Below are positions 1-9,151 of a stretch of 64,000 nucleotides of DNA, one piece after another. Source of the DNA: Candidatus Methanomethylicaceae archaeon. Its GTDB lineage: Archaea > Thermoproteota > Methanomethylicia > Methanomethylicales > Methanomethylicaceae. Made by a program: the position numbers and the translations under genes. Location of the stretch: the NCBI GenBank assembly GCA_026414165.1, contig JAOAJN010000005.1, positions 52,935 through 116,934 on the forward strand, in the 5' to 3' direction. The notes under the pieces were generated by a model that worked only from the letters and a program-made list of their open reading frames with translations, made no database searches and was not told the DNA's origin. The stretch's first letter is position 1; each line of letters begins with the position of its first letter.

Positions 1-1308
1 GCCCGCCCACTCGGGCACCCAGTCAACCTTTTCGTTCTCCTCAAGCATCCGCTCCTTTATCTCTGTGACCTTTATGAACCATTGAGTCGCAAGCCTCAAT
101 ATCAGTGGGGTCTTGCACCTCCAGCAGTGCGGGTACCTGTGCCTTGTCCTCTCCATCTTTAGTAGTAACCCTTTCCTTTTGAGATCCTCTATGATCTCCC
201 TATTTGATTCCCTCACATCCTTGCCTGCATACTTCCCACCATCTGCAGTGAACCTCCCTCTCTCGTCAACTGGGCAGAAATCTGGGAGCCCGTAGATTTC
301 GCCCACTTCATGGTCTTCCTCACCATGCCCTGGAGCGGTGTGGACGCATCCAGTGCCCTCTTCCAGAGAGACGTAGAGATCACTCAAAACGACGAAGTGT
401 GCTGGATAGAGCTCTCTCTGCTTAGGAACCTCTTCAAGGAGCGGGGGTATGTACTTCAAGCCGCTGAGTTTGCTGCCTGGGATCCTCTCCACAACTTCAT
501 ACTTCTCATTCCCGAATACTGCCCCCACCCTATCTTCTGCCACTATGTAGGTCTCGTCCCCCACACTTACCTTGGCATACATGAAGTCTGGGTTTACCAT
601 GACTGCCACGTTCGCGGGCAGAGTCCACGGCGTGGTGGTCCATATCACAATGTACTCTTTCTCCTTACCTTCGAGCCTAAACTTCACGTAGATCGAGTCG
701 TCTTCTATCTCCCTGTACTCATCAGTAGCCTCGTAGCCAGCTAACACAGTCTCGCATCTCGGGCACCAGTGGACTATTTTATTTCCCTTCTCCAATAGCC
801 CTCTCTCATTCGCCCTCTTTATGAGCCACCAGACCGACTCAATGTAGCTATTATCCAAAGTTCTGTACGGATTCTCCCAATCCATCCAAACCCCCAAATT
901 CTGAAACTGGGATGTGGCCACCTTCAAGTTATCAAGCGCAAAACTCTTACACGCATTAACAAAGTTCTCTATTCCTAGAGCTTCGATCTCTTTTTTTGTC
1001 TTTATGCCTAGCTTCTTTTCAACCATAACCTCAATGGGGAGCCCGTGCATATCGAAACCGGGCTGGTCTCTAACTTGGTACCCCCTCATCCTGAAGTACC
1101 TTATGTAGGCATCCTTTAGGGACTTATTCCAGGCTGTCCCTACATGAATTGGGTTTGTCACATATGGCGGACCGTCTAGAAAGTAAAACTTCTCATTACC
1201 CTTCAGCCTTGCCTTTTCTGAGATCTTTTCCTTCTTCCAGAATTCGAAAATCTCCCTCTCAAAACTCTTGGCATCGTAGTCTTTTGGGATCTCCCCGATC
1301 ATACTCAT
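1..1308 (-). CDS. ileS: Isoleucyl-tRNA synthetase, N-terminal part (runs off window)
   Basis: Charges tRNA-Ile in the cytoplasm; class I aminoacyl-tRNA synthetase. The minus strand is open for 436 codons from an ATG preceded by GGTGGT to the first base of the window. The HIGH-like motif reads HVGT at residues 55-58 in the context PPYVTNPIHVGTAWNK, and the following stretch ending DMHGLPIEVMVEKKLG is the usual IleS catalytic core. A zinc-binding WCPRCET motif lies near residue 180. The KMSKS loop and anticodon domain are beyond the window edge. It is divergent from aglB. ValS and LeuS were considered, but the DMHGLPIE context and WCPRC motif fit IleS best. Confidence 0.95.
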   Translation of the reverse strand, partial: MSMIGEIPKDYDAKSFEREIFEFWKKEKISEKARLKGNEKFYFLDGPPYVTNPIHVGTAWNKSLKDAYIRYFRMRGYQVRDQPGFDMHGLPIEVMVEKKLGIKTKKEIEALGIENFVNACKSFALDNLKVATSQFQNLGVWMDWENPYRTLDNSYIESVWWLIKRANERGLLEKGNKIVHWCPRCETVLAGYEATDEYREIEDDSIYVKFRLEGKEKEYIVIWTTTPWTLPANVAVMVNPDFMYAKVSVGDETYIVAEDRVGAVFGNEKYEVVERIPGSKLSGLKYIPPLLEEVPKQRELYPAHFVVLSDLYVSLEEGTGCVHTAPGHGEEDHEVGEIYGLPDFCPVDERGRFTADGGKYAGKDVRESNREIIEDLKRKGLLLKMERTRHRYPHCWRCKTPLILRLATQWFIKVTEIKERMLEENEKVDWVPEWAG

Positions 1309-1370
1309 TTGATTACCACCAGTACCATAGTTAAATCTCAATATTAAAGTTTCATAAATCAACCATAGGG

Positions 1371-1378
1371 TTTAAATG
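1371..1378 (+). promoter_or_regulatory. TATA box of aglB
   Basis: TTTAAATG lies 48 bases before the aglB ATG, placing transcription start about 20 bases ahead of the start codon; a GAGGT ribosome site follows. The opposite strand has a TTTAATATT stretch around 1340-1350 that could serve ileS. Read by eye only. Confidence 0.4.
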
Positions 1379-1418
1379 TTTCTCTTCAGAAAGAATTCTG
1401 TCTTGTAGAGGTCCTATT

Positions 1419-3443
1419 ATGCGTCTAAGTTTACCATCGCGGACAAGCATCACGAAGACCGACGTTCTCGTTTATTCCACACTCATATCGATAATTGCCC
1501 TCTCGATGGCCATCCGCCTTCTTCCAATTCAATGGGGCGTATATCTGGACGAGTTCGACCCATACATACAATACAAAGGGGCAAAATACGTGGTCGAGAA
1601 CGGTTTTACCGCCTGGTTCTCTTGGTTCGATCCAACTAGGTGGGCGCCTTGGGGAACTGATGTCCCTTCTCAGGCACAAATGGGTGTACCGTTCACGGGC
1701 GCCGCTTTCTACCTCATCCTGAAATCTTTGGGTCTCAACATTTCACTTTATGAAGCCTTGGCATTCTTCCCTGTCATTTCCGGAGGAATACTGACCTTAT
1801 TGGTCTTCCTTTTGGGAAAAGAGCTGGTAGGTCGGGGTGTAGGTCTTCTTGCATCGTTTATATTTGCAATTGACCCGACCTCCATACAGCGAACCAGCCT
1901 TGGCTTCTTCGACACGGAGGCTACTGGGCTGTTGGGTATGTTCATAGCACTGTTATTCTTCATGAAGGCGCTGAAAAAGAGAACTATTCTATATTCAATA
2001 ATATCTGGTCTGGCGCTCGCTTATATGGCACTATGTTGGGGTGCCTACCTTTACCCGCTGAACCTCTTGGCTCTCTACTCAATCATACTGGTCTTGACTG
2101 GAAGGTGGAGCAAACAGCTGTCCATAGCCATAACAATTGTCTCATCAATCACAATGCTGGGGATGGCATTCGCCCCGAACATCGGTGTTGATGATGCCAT
2201 CTCCCCCTACACCGTAGTCCCCATGACCGCCTTCATAACATGTGTCGTGATGTCCGCAACGTCCTTCATCCAAGACAAGGAGATGCGGAAGAAAGCCTCT
2301 ATTGGGGCAGTTATTGGCATACTGGTCATAGCGGGCGCCGTCACGCTGAGCGGTTTGTTGGGTCCTCTAGCAGGGAAGTTCCTATTCTTCGTAAACCCAT
2401 TCTCGCGAGCAGCCTCTCCCATAGTCGGAACCGTGGGCGAGCAGTTCCCTGCCATCTGGTCGACCTTCTTTACAAACTACCACATACTTGTGATCTTGGC
2501 ACCTGTGGGAGTATATTTTGCACTGAGGCGAATGAAGTATAAGGACATATTCATTGTACTCTTTGCGCTTATGGCAGTCTGGGGGGCGGGCTCATATGTA
2601 CGGCTTTTGATAGTGGTCGCGCCCGCCCTCGCCATGCTTAGCGGCTTAGCCCTCACCACCCTCTTCAGCAGCATCTCTTTGACCAAGAAGGCTGAGGCGG
2701 ACAAAAAAACCCGTGCGCGCCAACTGGGGCGGGTCTACGGTATTGTGGTGATCGCCATAATATTGGCTGGCACAACCCCTCTGATATACTCAAATCTGAG
2801 AGCCGCGAACAGACCTGCCATGATAGTCTCCGCCTCTACTGGCTATGCCGCTGAGATCGACGATTGGTTGGATGCGCTGGAGTGGATGCGCACCAACATC
2901 CCACCTGAGAGCATCATCGGGTGCTGGTGGGACTACGGCTACTGGATAAATGTCGTTGCAAACAAATCGGTGATCGCCGACAACTCCACAACAAACGGAA
3001 CGCAGATAAAGCTGATTGCAGAGGCGTTCTTGAACAATGAGACGTATGCCCTCGACGTATTCAGAAAGATGAAGGTGGACTACGTGGTTGTATACGAGCC
3101 CTGGATCTTTGCATCAACAGATCCGCTCATAGGGCTGCCGCCATGGTCGGTCATTGGCGACTTTGAAAAATCCACGGCAATGATGGCAATCGCTGGCTAT
3201 AATACCTCTGACTACATCAAGGGCGTGCCTCTGAGCACTGGAACGTCTACAATAAACTATCCTCTTCCTGCTGGACCTAAAGCCTCTGAGACCCTCCTCT
3301 ACCAACTTCTCTTCTATCCCTTCAGGGATGGATATAGCTCCCTGCTTGGACTGAACATAACCGCACCACAGCACTTTGAGCTAGTTTACCATTCCGACAA
3401 CCTGTGGGTATTGATCTACAAGATCAACTACCCAACACAATGA
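1419..3443 (+). CDS. aglB: Oligosaccharyltransferase AglB/Stt3, protein N-glycosylation
   Basis: Transfers a lipid-linked oligosaccharide to Asn in Asn-X-Ser/Thr sequons on the outer face of the membrane. The 674-residue protein starts with a membrane helix and then the first-loop acidic motif DEFDPY (44-49), which binds metal. A long multi-spanning GT-C region follows, then a soluble C-terminal domain holding WWDYG (503-507), the sequon-recognition motif, and MKVDYVVVYEPW further on. Length is at the short end for the archaeal family. Start chosen at ATG with GAGGT seven bases upstream. It is monocistronic here, but the glycan genes at 50-63 kb could supply its donor. Family assignment is secure; the glycan it transfers is unknown. 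Confidence 0.95.
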   Translation: MRLSLPSRTSITKTDVLVYSTLISIIALSMAIRLLPIQWGVYLDEFDPYIQYKGAKYVVENGFTAWFSWFDPTRWAPWGTDVPSQAQMGVPFTGAAFYLILKSLGLNISLYEALAFFPVISGGILTLLVFLLGKELVGRGVGLLASFIFAIDPTSIQRTSLGFFDTEATGLLGMFIALLFFMKALKKRTILYSIISGLALAYMALCWGAYLYPLNLLALYSIILVLTGRWSKQLSIAITIVSSITMLGMAFAPNIGVDDAISPYTVVPMTAFITCVVMSATSFIQDKEMRKKASIGAVIGILVIAGAVTLSGLLGPLAGKFLFFVNPFSRAASPIVGTVGEQFPAIWSTFFTNYHILVILAPVGVYFALRRMKYKDIFIVLFALMAVWGAGSYVRLLIVVAPALAMLSGLALTTLFSSISLTKKAEADKKTRARQLGRVYGIVVIAIILAGTTPLIYSNLRAANRPAMIVSASTGYAAEIDDWLDALEWMRTNIPPESIIGCWWDYGYWINVVANKSVIADNSTTNGTQIKLIAEAFLNNETYALDVFRKMKVDYVVVYEPWIFASTDPLIGLPPWSVIGDFEKSTAMMAIAGYNTSDYIKGVPLSTGTSTINYPLPAGPKASETLLYQLLFYPFRDGYSSLLGLNITAPQHFELVYHSDNLWVLIYKINYPTQ

Positions 3444-3594
3444 TATGAAAACACTAAATCCAAATTTCCTCAAATCGGCATCTTAATTGCAAGATTTACT
3501 AAACAAATTTAAATTTTATTTGTCAATGAGCCGCCCATTTAAGGCAAACAACTTCTGAATATTAAAATTATTATCACTCTGTCCTTCTTCTAAC

Positions 3595-3771
3595 CTATCC
3601 TCTGTCCTTACGGGCGGACATTCTAAGGGCTAGCCTGTACTTACTGTATTTGTCCTCAGGCGAAAACCTTGCGGGATGCGGATTCCTCAGCGCTCCGCCA
3701 CAGTACGGACACTTATCTTCTTTTAAGGTATACTCTCCACAGACGCTGCACTTCTTGATCATTCCCTTCAT
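3595..3771 (-). CDS. nop10: Nop10, H/ACA ribonucleoprotein subunit
   Basis: Small structural protein of the H/ACA guide-RNA pseudouridylation complex, binding Cbf5. The 58-residue product has a zinc ribbon (CSVCG at 8-12, CPYCG at 21-25) followed by the family core HPARFSPEDKYSKYR. It starts four bases after the aIF2 alpha stop, and the GGTGA covering that stop acts as its ribosome site, so the two genes are coupled as in many archaea. A second in-frame ATG at codon 4 is possible. Confidence 0.95.
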   Translation of the reverse strand: MKGMIKKCSVCGEYTLKEDKCPYCGGALRNPHPARFSPEDKYSKYRLALRMSARKDRG

Positions 3772-3775
3772 TAAA

Positions 3776-4561
3776 TCACCTTGTGAAAATGCCCGAACCT
3801 CCTGCCTTGGAAACCTTCTCTATTATCGTCTCTGCCGTTTCCTTCAGGATCTCCTCAGCAGTTCGATAGTCTTTGGCTGTGACTTCAATCCTATACCTGG
3901 GCGCACCCAAATAAGTTATCTCCAGTTTTCCTCCTTTACTGCGTGCCCTCTCTTCTCCTCCCAATAACGCCCTCTTTATGTCCTCTATTCCTTTTGGTTT
4001 GGTTGAGTTCAACTGAAGAACTCCAGTCACCTGGACCATTGGGGGCTCTATGTGTTCTTTGGCTGCATCCTGAATTGCCTTTGCCCACAATTCTGGGATG
4101 CCCGCATTCACTAGGACTTTATACCCTTCCGCCACGGCTGCCTCCATGGCTGTGTATAGGTCTCCAAACTGGTCTTCTAGCGGGATTCCTACTTTTTCCA
4201 AAGCCTCCGAAAAGTCCTTCTTGAGCATTGATGCAACTTCTTCCAAGATCTTCTCTGCTCTCTTTGCTCTCTTCCATTGTATGAGCTTCTCCTTCTTCTC
4301 CCTCTCTGTGACTTTTTTGAGTGATAGGTCTATGTGTCCCTTCTTCTCGTCGACACGTATGACCTTCAGCACTACTTTCTGCCCTTCCTTGATGTAATCC
4401 CTGATGTTCTTAACCCATGTGGATGCGATCTCACCGATGGGTATGTAACCAGTCTTGTTGAACTCGTCCAGATTGACATAAGCCCCATGATCCTGTATCT
4501 TGACTGCTGTACCGATTACGAACTCACCTATCTCTGGGTACTCTCTCTTCCTAAGCCCCAT
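3776..4561 (-). CDS. Translation initiation factor aIF2 alpha subunit
   Basis: Part of the heterotrimeric aIF2 that brings initiator Met-tRNA to the ribosome. The 261 residues match the usual length. Residues about 10-84 form an S1 RNA-binding domain (GEFVIGTAVKIQDHGAYVNL, ending GHIDLSLKKV). A helical middle domain follows, then an alpha/beta C-terminal domain that contacts the gamma subunit. The ATG is preceded by GGTGATCAAAG. Upstream is a 129-base gap with poly-A/T and a TATA-like stretch, so this pair probably has its own promoter. Confidence 0.96.
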   Translation of the reverse strand: MGLRKREYPEIGEFVIGTAVKIQDHGAYVNLDEFNKTGYIPIGEIASTWVKNIRDYIKEGQKVVLKVIRVDEKKGHIDLSLKKVTEREKKEKLIQWKRAKRAEKILEEVASMLKKDFSEALEKVGIPLEDQFGDLYTAMEAAVAEGYKVLVNAGIPELWAKAIQDAAKEHIEPPMVQVTGVLQLNSTKPKGIEDIKRALLGGEERARSKGGKLEITYLGAPRYRIEVTAKDYRTAEEILKETAETIIEKVSKAGGSGIFTR

Positions 4562-4690
4562 CTTTGATCACCATTTTAACGAGTAATAAAATAACCGCTT
4601 ATATAAATGGGTGCCTTTAACCTCGGGTCGGCTCTAAGTCCTGAACCGTTAACGACTCGTATCCACCAGTAAAACTCAGGGAAATGAAGC

Positions 4691-4888
4691 TTAACCTATC
4701 TCTTTGACTTTGTCTGATAGGATCTTGCTCTTTCCACCTGTTGGCAGAGCCAAATCCCTACCACAGATGTTGCACTTAACCCTTGTAGCAATATTCGAAA
4801 ATACCGTCTGCTCATTACCGCAGTCCGGACATTGAACCCTAAGGAACTTGCTCCTAGGGGTTGGCGTTAGTATCTCTTTTCTCTTCAA
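4691..4888 (-). CDS. rps27e: Ribosomal protein S27e
   Basis: Small-subunit protein with one zinc finger. The product holds [23 protein letters not shown] and [16 protein letters not shown], the family signature with four zinc cysteines. I place the start at a TTG giving 65 residues: it has GAGGTG six bases upstream and matches the usual family length. An ATG eight codons earlier would lengthen the protein, overlap L44e by 14 bases and lack a good ribosome site. The ribosome site lies directly after the L44e stop. Confidence 0.93.
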   Translation of the reverse strand: MKRKEILTPTPRSKFLRVQCPDCGNEQTVFSNIATRVKCNICGRDLALPTGGKSKILSDKVKEIG

Positions 4889-4898
4889 TAAAAACACC

Positions 4899-5174
4899 TC
4901 ATACAATCTCAAGCTTCTTGAGCCTTATACCTCTTCTCTGATTTTGATAACCGCACTTCTTACACTTCAACTTCAAACTCATCTTCTTTGTAGTCTTAGC
5001 AGTCCTCTTCTGGACAGGCTTCCTTGAGCTACCGTAACCCTTCTTTTTCCTCTCGTATCTCCTAGTGCCCTCTGCTAGCCTCCTCTCCTTACTCTTCTTG
5101 TAAAGAGTGACAGAATGGGCTGTATGTGTCTTGCATCTAGGACAGTATGTGTTTATCTCCTTCGGGACTTTCAT
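4899..5174 (-). CDS. rpl44e: Ribosomal protein L44e
   Basis: Large-subunit zinc protein of 91 residues near the E site. N-terminal [19 protein letters not shown] and C-terminal [20 protein letters not shown] supply the two CxxC pairs; the middle is strongly basic. It is followed tightly by S27e, the standard archaeal pair, and preceded by the GINS gene whose last codons (AGG AAG GTG TGA) provide the ribosome site. Confidence 0.97.
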   Translation of the reverse strand: MKVPKEINTYCPRCKTHTAHSVTLYKKSKERRLAEGTRRYERKKKGYGSSRKPVQKRTAKTTKKMSLKLKCKKCGYQNQRRGIRLKKLEIV

Positions 5175-5178
5175 TTTA

Positions 5179-5655
5179 TCACACCTTCCTTTGTATCATC
5201 ATAGCTATACCTCTATTTATCAGAGCCTCCGCGTTCTGTGCTGGTAATAGCACCACATCCTCTGTCTTGTAGGGACCATAGGTCCTCATATCTGCCCCTA
5301 CGAATGATGGAACATCTCGTAGCACCCTAACTAATATCTTTTTCGCACCCTCATCCTTGGCTTCTTGCTTCGTCGACCCAAGCAACCCCAACTCATCCTC
5401 AAATAATGCGCCCTCTATAGGCGCCCCCTCCAGTACCATCCGACAGATCTTCTCCCTCCTAAGAAGCCTTATCCTCTCCATCATCCAAATGATCCGCCCT
5501 CTCTCAGCCTCCCTCAACTTTTCGGGAAGCCCGTTCTCCCCTTTGCTCAACACCTCAAGATAGGCCTCCACTTGGTTGACGAACCCGGGCGGAGGTCTCT
5601 GAAGATCCCTTTGCTCCCTCTCACCAATTAAAAACTCGAGGACCCTTTTGTACAT
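5179..5655 (-). CDS. GINS complex subunit, Gins51-type (Sld5/Psf1-like)
   Basis: Subunit of the GINS clamp that joins MCM helicase and primase at replication forks. Of the 158 residues, the first roughly 95 form the helical A domain (RRPPPGF-like start, IIWMMERIRLLRREKICRM). The small beta B domain sits at the C-terminus (VRVLRDVPSFVGADMRTYGP, EDVVLLPAQNAEALI). A C-terminal B domain marks the Gins51 class rather than Gins23. It lies four bases after priS and just before L44e, so it is cotranscribed with primase. No Gins23 is seen in the window. Confidence 0.88.
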   Translation of the reverse strand: MYKRVLEFLIGEREQRDLQRPPPGFVNQVEAYLEVLSKGENGLPEKLREAERGRIIWMMERIRLLRREKICRMVLEGAPIEGALFEDELGLLGSTKQEAKDEGAKKILVRVLRDVPSFVGADMRTYGPYKTEDVVLLPAQNAEALINRGIAMMIQRKV

Positions 5656-5659
5656 AATG

Positions 5660-6889
5660 TCATTCCCTCAACTCTGCTGCACCCTTACAGAGGAGGTATA
5701 TCCCGAGCCCCTCGGGAACCTCCAATTGGACATCCTTCATTGGTCCCACCTCATAATCCCCTATTCTCACTCGCGGAGCCTCTTTCACATATACTTTAAT
5801 ACTGCCCGACTTAAATACGACGGCGTCTTTTAGGGGATCAAAGCTCTCCAAGTCACTATAGGAAACCTTGGCGGCTTTGAGCCCAGACTTACCATGTAAT
5901 GTATTCGGGTACCTTATTAGCCTCTTGACATCTATAGTCACCCTCTCGTCTATGTTGCAGAGAACGTCTCTTACGGCAGCCTTCGCAATCCTTATTGTTC
6001 TGCCTAGTTCTACTCCCCTCAAGCCCATCCAAGATGGAGGGTTGGCCATTATCCCCCTCAATAACCTCTCCTTATTTCTCATTATAATATTGGCAACATC
6101 GTCTGAACCCACGACCACCTTTAGCTCCTCAAAAGTGCACCTACTCAAGTATGTGTATACAGACTTTGCAAACCTCCCCCTCCACCCCCCATCCCTTAGG
6201 TCTGGTCCAGTTATCGACCCATCCCTCATTATCCTGAATCCTTGGTGTCTGGGATCGAGCCCAACTCCCCTGACATAGTCGGCGATCTCCCTTCTGCCGT
6301 CTGTGGTTAGCATTTTCAAGTCCTCCGTCTGTACGTGCAAATGATAGCCCCTATGCCCTGAGAAACAGACCTCCACATCCTTGAGGCTTACCCCGAAGTC
6401 CGGAATGAGGTACTCATCGATCAGCTTGAATACCTCCTCCTTTGCGACCTCAAGACACCTGTCACAAACCCAGGTTGTGGTCTCTATCCTCTTCATGCTG
6501 CATTTTGGGCAAATCTCGGGAGGAAAGCCTGCTCCCTTCGTAGCACAATCGAGACAGGTCCACGTGTCATGATCTGCCTTGCATGGCGTGGGTATATGAT
6601 CTGCATCCACATCAAATATGAGATCTGCTCCCTTCCATCCCTTCTTATTCATGTCTGGCGATTGAGGCTCCTTGTAATAAGCCGATGAGTAGTATAAGTG
6701 GGCTGGCACATTTTCCACCAGATGCTCCTTCAAGGCGATCGTTTCCGGAAATGCCATGTGTCTTATCATCGTCTCATGCCCGATAGGTATTAGTGCGATC
6801 TCCCTCTCTTGGAGGTCCTTGACAACCAGTTCGTTCACGTCTAACGTTTGATAGTACTCCTTGAACGCCTTGGCAACCTCTTTATGCAC
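5660..6889 (-). CDS. priS: DNA primase catalytic subunit PriS
   Basis: Makes RNA primers for replication together with PriL. The 409-residue protein has the catalytic acids in FDVDADH (D93, D95) and SGHRGYH (177-183). An inserted zinc-binding knob carries CLDC, CPKC and CDRC pairs between residues 112 and 145. It starts at a GTG that overlaps the last eight bases of priL (GTGCATAA). Length is on the long side for archaeal PriS. PriL, PriS and GINS are consecutive, consistent with a replisome operon. Confidence 0.96.
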   Translation of the reverse strand: MHKEVAKAFKEYYQTLDVNELVVKDLQEREIALIPIGHETMIRHMAFPETIALKEHLVENVPAHLYYSSAYYKEPQSPDMNKKGWKGADLIFDVDADHIPTPCKADHDTWTCLDCATKGAGFPPEICPKCSMKRIETTTWVCDRCLEVAKEEVFKLIDEYLIPDFGVSLKDVEVCFSGHRGYHLHVQTEDLKMLTTDGRREIADYVRGVGLDPRHQGFRIMRDGSITGPDLRDGGWRGRFAKSVYTYLSRCTFEELKVVVGSDDVANIIMRNKERLLRGIMANPPSWMGLRGVELGRTIRIAKAAVRDVLCNIDERVTIDVKRLIRYPNTLHGKSGLKAAKVSYSDLESFDPLKDAVVFKSGSIKVYVKEAPRVRIGDYEVGPMKDVQLEVPEGLGIYLLCKGAAELRE

Positions 6890-7946
6890 CCTTCTCCCAT
6901 CCCTTCTTTCTCTTTATCTCCCTTGCCCTCATTTTATAATACTGTAAGGGGTGCCTCACTTTTTTACAATATGCGTCCCCACCGATACAGAGCCCGAAGG
7001 ATCTTAAAACATCACACTTTGGAGGCACGTATTTTGTCTTTGAGCCTATTAGGCCCGCTATATGCTCTACTTGATACCTCGCTTTTCCCTCATCAAAGTC
7101 CGCAACATTACTGAAGTACTTGAGAACATTTTCAACACTCTCTCCAGTATTAATGAGAAATGTAGTCACAGTAAATCTCGCCATGTGCGATAAACTCTTT
7201 CCATCAGCCAAGTCCTTTAGTAGCGCAACGATACAGGGGGGCTTTGCCTCTTCAATGATCTCTACTGCGGCATCTTCATCATAAATTTTAATCTCCTTGA
7301 CTAGCTTCTCAAGTCCCTCCAATTTCGACAGGAGCCTCTCTGGCATCTGGAATTTCTTTATATATTCCTCCTCTGCCTTCCTGAGGATCTTTAGCTTTAA
7401 AGCCTCTGAGAGCAACCTTGCCGCTTCAACTTGCTTGAGATAGACCCTCCCCCCAGTCACATGCCTATTCACAAGCTTCCAATCTGGAGAATGAAAGCTC
7501 GGTGCTACCTCCAAGTAGTTCTCGACTGGCAGGCTGAAGTCGAACAAAGCCCCGCTTACCATAAGCTCTGTACCTTCTAAGTCCCAATCAAAGCCGTCCT
7601 TTCCCACCTCCGCAACCTTGTCCTTATCTTCGTTCTTCAGTAGCTCAAAGCACCTCTTCTGTTCCGAGTTAGCGAACCTCCTTACGACCCATCCCTGCCT
7701 CAACCCATAAACAAATGCGAGAGCAAGTGGGTATGAGAGGATCTCTGTCTCAGGATCCACAACATTTAACTCTGCCCATCTTCCCCTGATTCCGCACTTG
7801 ACCCTCTCCACCGCCCTTTGCACCACGTAGTAATACTCATCGTTGACTAAATCTTGAAAAGTTAGACCGTAGCTCTCTACGAAAGAAGAAGCCTTTCTCA
7901 AAAAAGGGTACTTTGCCAGATCATCTATTGTTAGCATCTCTCTCAT
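6882..7946 (-). CDS. priL: DNA primase large subunit PriL
   Basis: Regulatory subunit of primase carrying a 4Fe-4S cluster. In 354 residues the four expected cysteines are present: C238 (PPCIVALL), C311, C320 (RSFGLC) and C327, followed by the conserved RHPLQYYKMR. The N-terminal half is the helical PriS-binding domain. Translation is coupled to priS by the eight-base overlap. The upstream 35-base gap to pcn suggests one transcript from pcn onwards. Confidence 0.95.
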   Translation of the reverse strand: MREMLTIDDLAKYPFLRKASSFVESYGLTFQDLVNDEYYYVVQRAVERVKCGIRGRWAELNVVDPETEILSYPLALAFVYGLRQGWVVRRFANSEQKRCFELLKNEDKDKVAEVGKDGFDWDLEGTELMVSGALFDFSLPVENYLEVAPSFHSPDWKLVNRHVTGGRVYLKQVEAARLLSEALKLKILRKAEEEYIKKFQMPERLLSKLEGLEKLVKEIKIYDEDAAVEIIEEAKPPCIVALLKDLADGKSLSHMARFTVTTFLINTGESVENVLKYFSNVADFDEGKARYQVEHIAGLIGSKTKYVPPKCDVLRSFGLCIGGDAYCKKVRHPLQYYKMRAREIKRKKGWEKGA

Positions 7947-7981
7947 CCAATAAAAACGAGAGAAGGTTGTTAAAGGTTCCT

Positions 7982-8734
7982 CTACTCAGCTTCCATACGA
8001 GGAGCCAGATAATACACGATCCTCCCGCCATTTGGCAGGTTGAAGTCCAGCCTAAGCGGCATATCTGTCGAGAACATGAGTATCGCTATGTCAGAGAGGT
8101 CGGATGCGACCATCATCTTACTCAGGTATGTGAGGCTGTAGAGCGCATGCACATTCTCTTTCAGCTCCACCGAAAGGAGCTCTCCGCCGTCCTTTGTTAT
8201 CTCCACCTCAACCTCTCCTCTGTCCCCACTCGCTGTTACCTTCAACTTCTCATCTTCCGCGGTGATCTTAACGAAGTCGCTAACTACTTCTGCATCCTTG
8301 ATGGCATCCATAAGGGTTGCGGCTGGAAGCTTAACTGTCGCTAGGAATGAGATCCTTGGGACCGAGAGTTCCTCCTTACCTAAGTCAAGTAATGGGAGAG
8401 AGAATGTTCTCGAAGTCTTTCCCCTAAACCTTATCTTCAACCTTGCCTCTTTCTCCAGTTTCTCCAGCTCGAGTTTCTCATTTACTCCTGCCCTCTTCAT
8501 TATATTCTTCATATCGTCAAAATTTACCCCGATCGGCATCTCCTCAGCGCACTCATATGACTCGAATGATGTTTTTGGCAGTTCCATATCTACCATGGCC
8601 ACTCTTGAAGGATCCATCGCCCTCAACCTGATCCCATTAGGATCGGCGATGAAAACTCCTTCCTCTACAAGGGTTGATATGGACTCTATAATATTCCTCC
8701 AAATTCTGCTATCTGCAAGTACTGCTTTAAACAC
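7982..8734 (-). CDS. pcn: DNA polymerase sliding clamp PCNA
   Basis: Ring clamp that tethers DNA polymerase, ligase and FEN1. The 250 residues cover both clamp domains: N-terminal VEEGVFIADPNGIRLRAMDP with VAMVDMELP, and C-terminal LTYLSKMMVASDLSDIAILM with MPLRLDF. It starts at GTG with GGAGGTT six bases upstream. It leads the priL-priS-GINS run. Only one PCNA is visible; many crenarchaea have three. Confidence 0.97.
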   Translation of the reverse strand: MFKAVLADSRIWRNIIESISTLVEEGVFIADPNGIRLRAMDPSRVAMVDMELPKTSFESYECAEEMPIGVNFDDMKNIMKRAGVNEKLELEKLEKEARLKIRFRGKTSRTFSLPLLDLGKEELSVPRISFLATVKLPAATLMDAIKDAEVVSDFVKITAEDEKLKVTASGDRGEVEVEITKDGGELLSVELKENVHALYSLTYLSKMMVASDLSDIAILMFSTDMPLRLDFNLPNGGRIVYYLAPRMEAE

Positions 8735-8808
8735 AAAAACAACCTCCGGTACCCTTTATAATAAATCCGAATACTTAAGATCTACTACTTCTTGATCGCC
8801 TAAGCCGT

Positions 8809-9135
8809 TCACTCATACTCTCTCCAAGTGTGGTCGCACTTGGTGCACCTGTAGAACCTTGTTGGCGCTTCGTCAGCCCTCCTCGTCTGCATCATCCAAT
8901 AATACGCCTCCGTGTTTCCACACCGTCTACATTCAGCCTTGGTCACTGGCAAAACCCTGTCTTCAGCTCTATCGGAATGCTTCACTATCACCGTCTCCTT
9001 CGGCGGGTTTATGGACTCTCTAAACCTCTGCTCCCCGCACCCCCCTGCGTCTTCATACCCGCATTTTTTACAGACAAGGATCCCTCTCTTCCTGTCAGGG
9101 AGGAGAACGCTGTTGCAGCTGGGACAGAACTTCAA
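8809..9135 (-). CDS. tfs: Transcription cleavage factor TFS
   Basis: Stimulates RNA cleavage in backtracked RNA polymerase, as TFIIS does. 108 residues with an N-terminal zinc ribbon (C4, C7, C22, C25) and a C-terminal ribbon (C69, C72, C97, C100). The acidic tip RADEAP holds the catalytic D88 and E89. It begins at TTG. It sits between pcn and the DUF99-like gene in the same direction; tfs next to pcn is a common archaeal order. Confidence 0.95.
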   Translation of the reverse strand: MKFCPSCNSVLLPDRKRGILVCKKCGYEDAGGCGEQRFRESINPPKETVIVKHSDRAEDRVLPVTKAECRRCGNTEAYYWMMQTRRADEAPTRFYRCTKCDHTWREYE

Positions 9136-9151
9136 AGTGCTTCCCCGACCA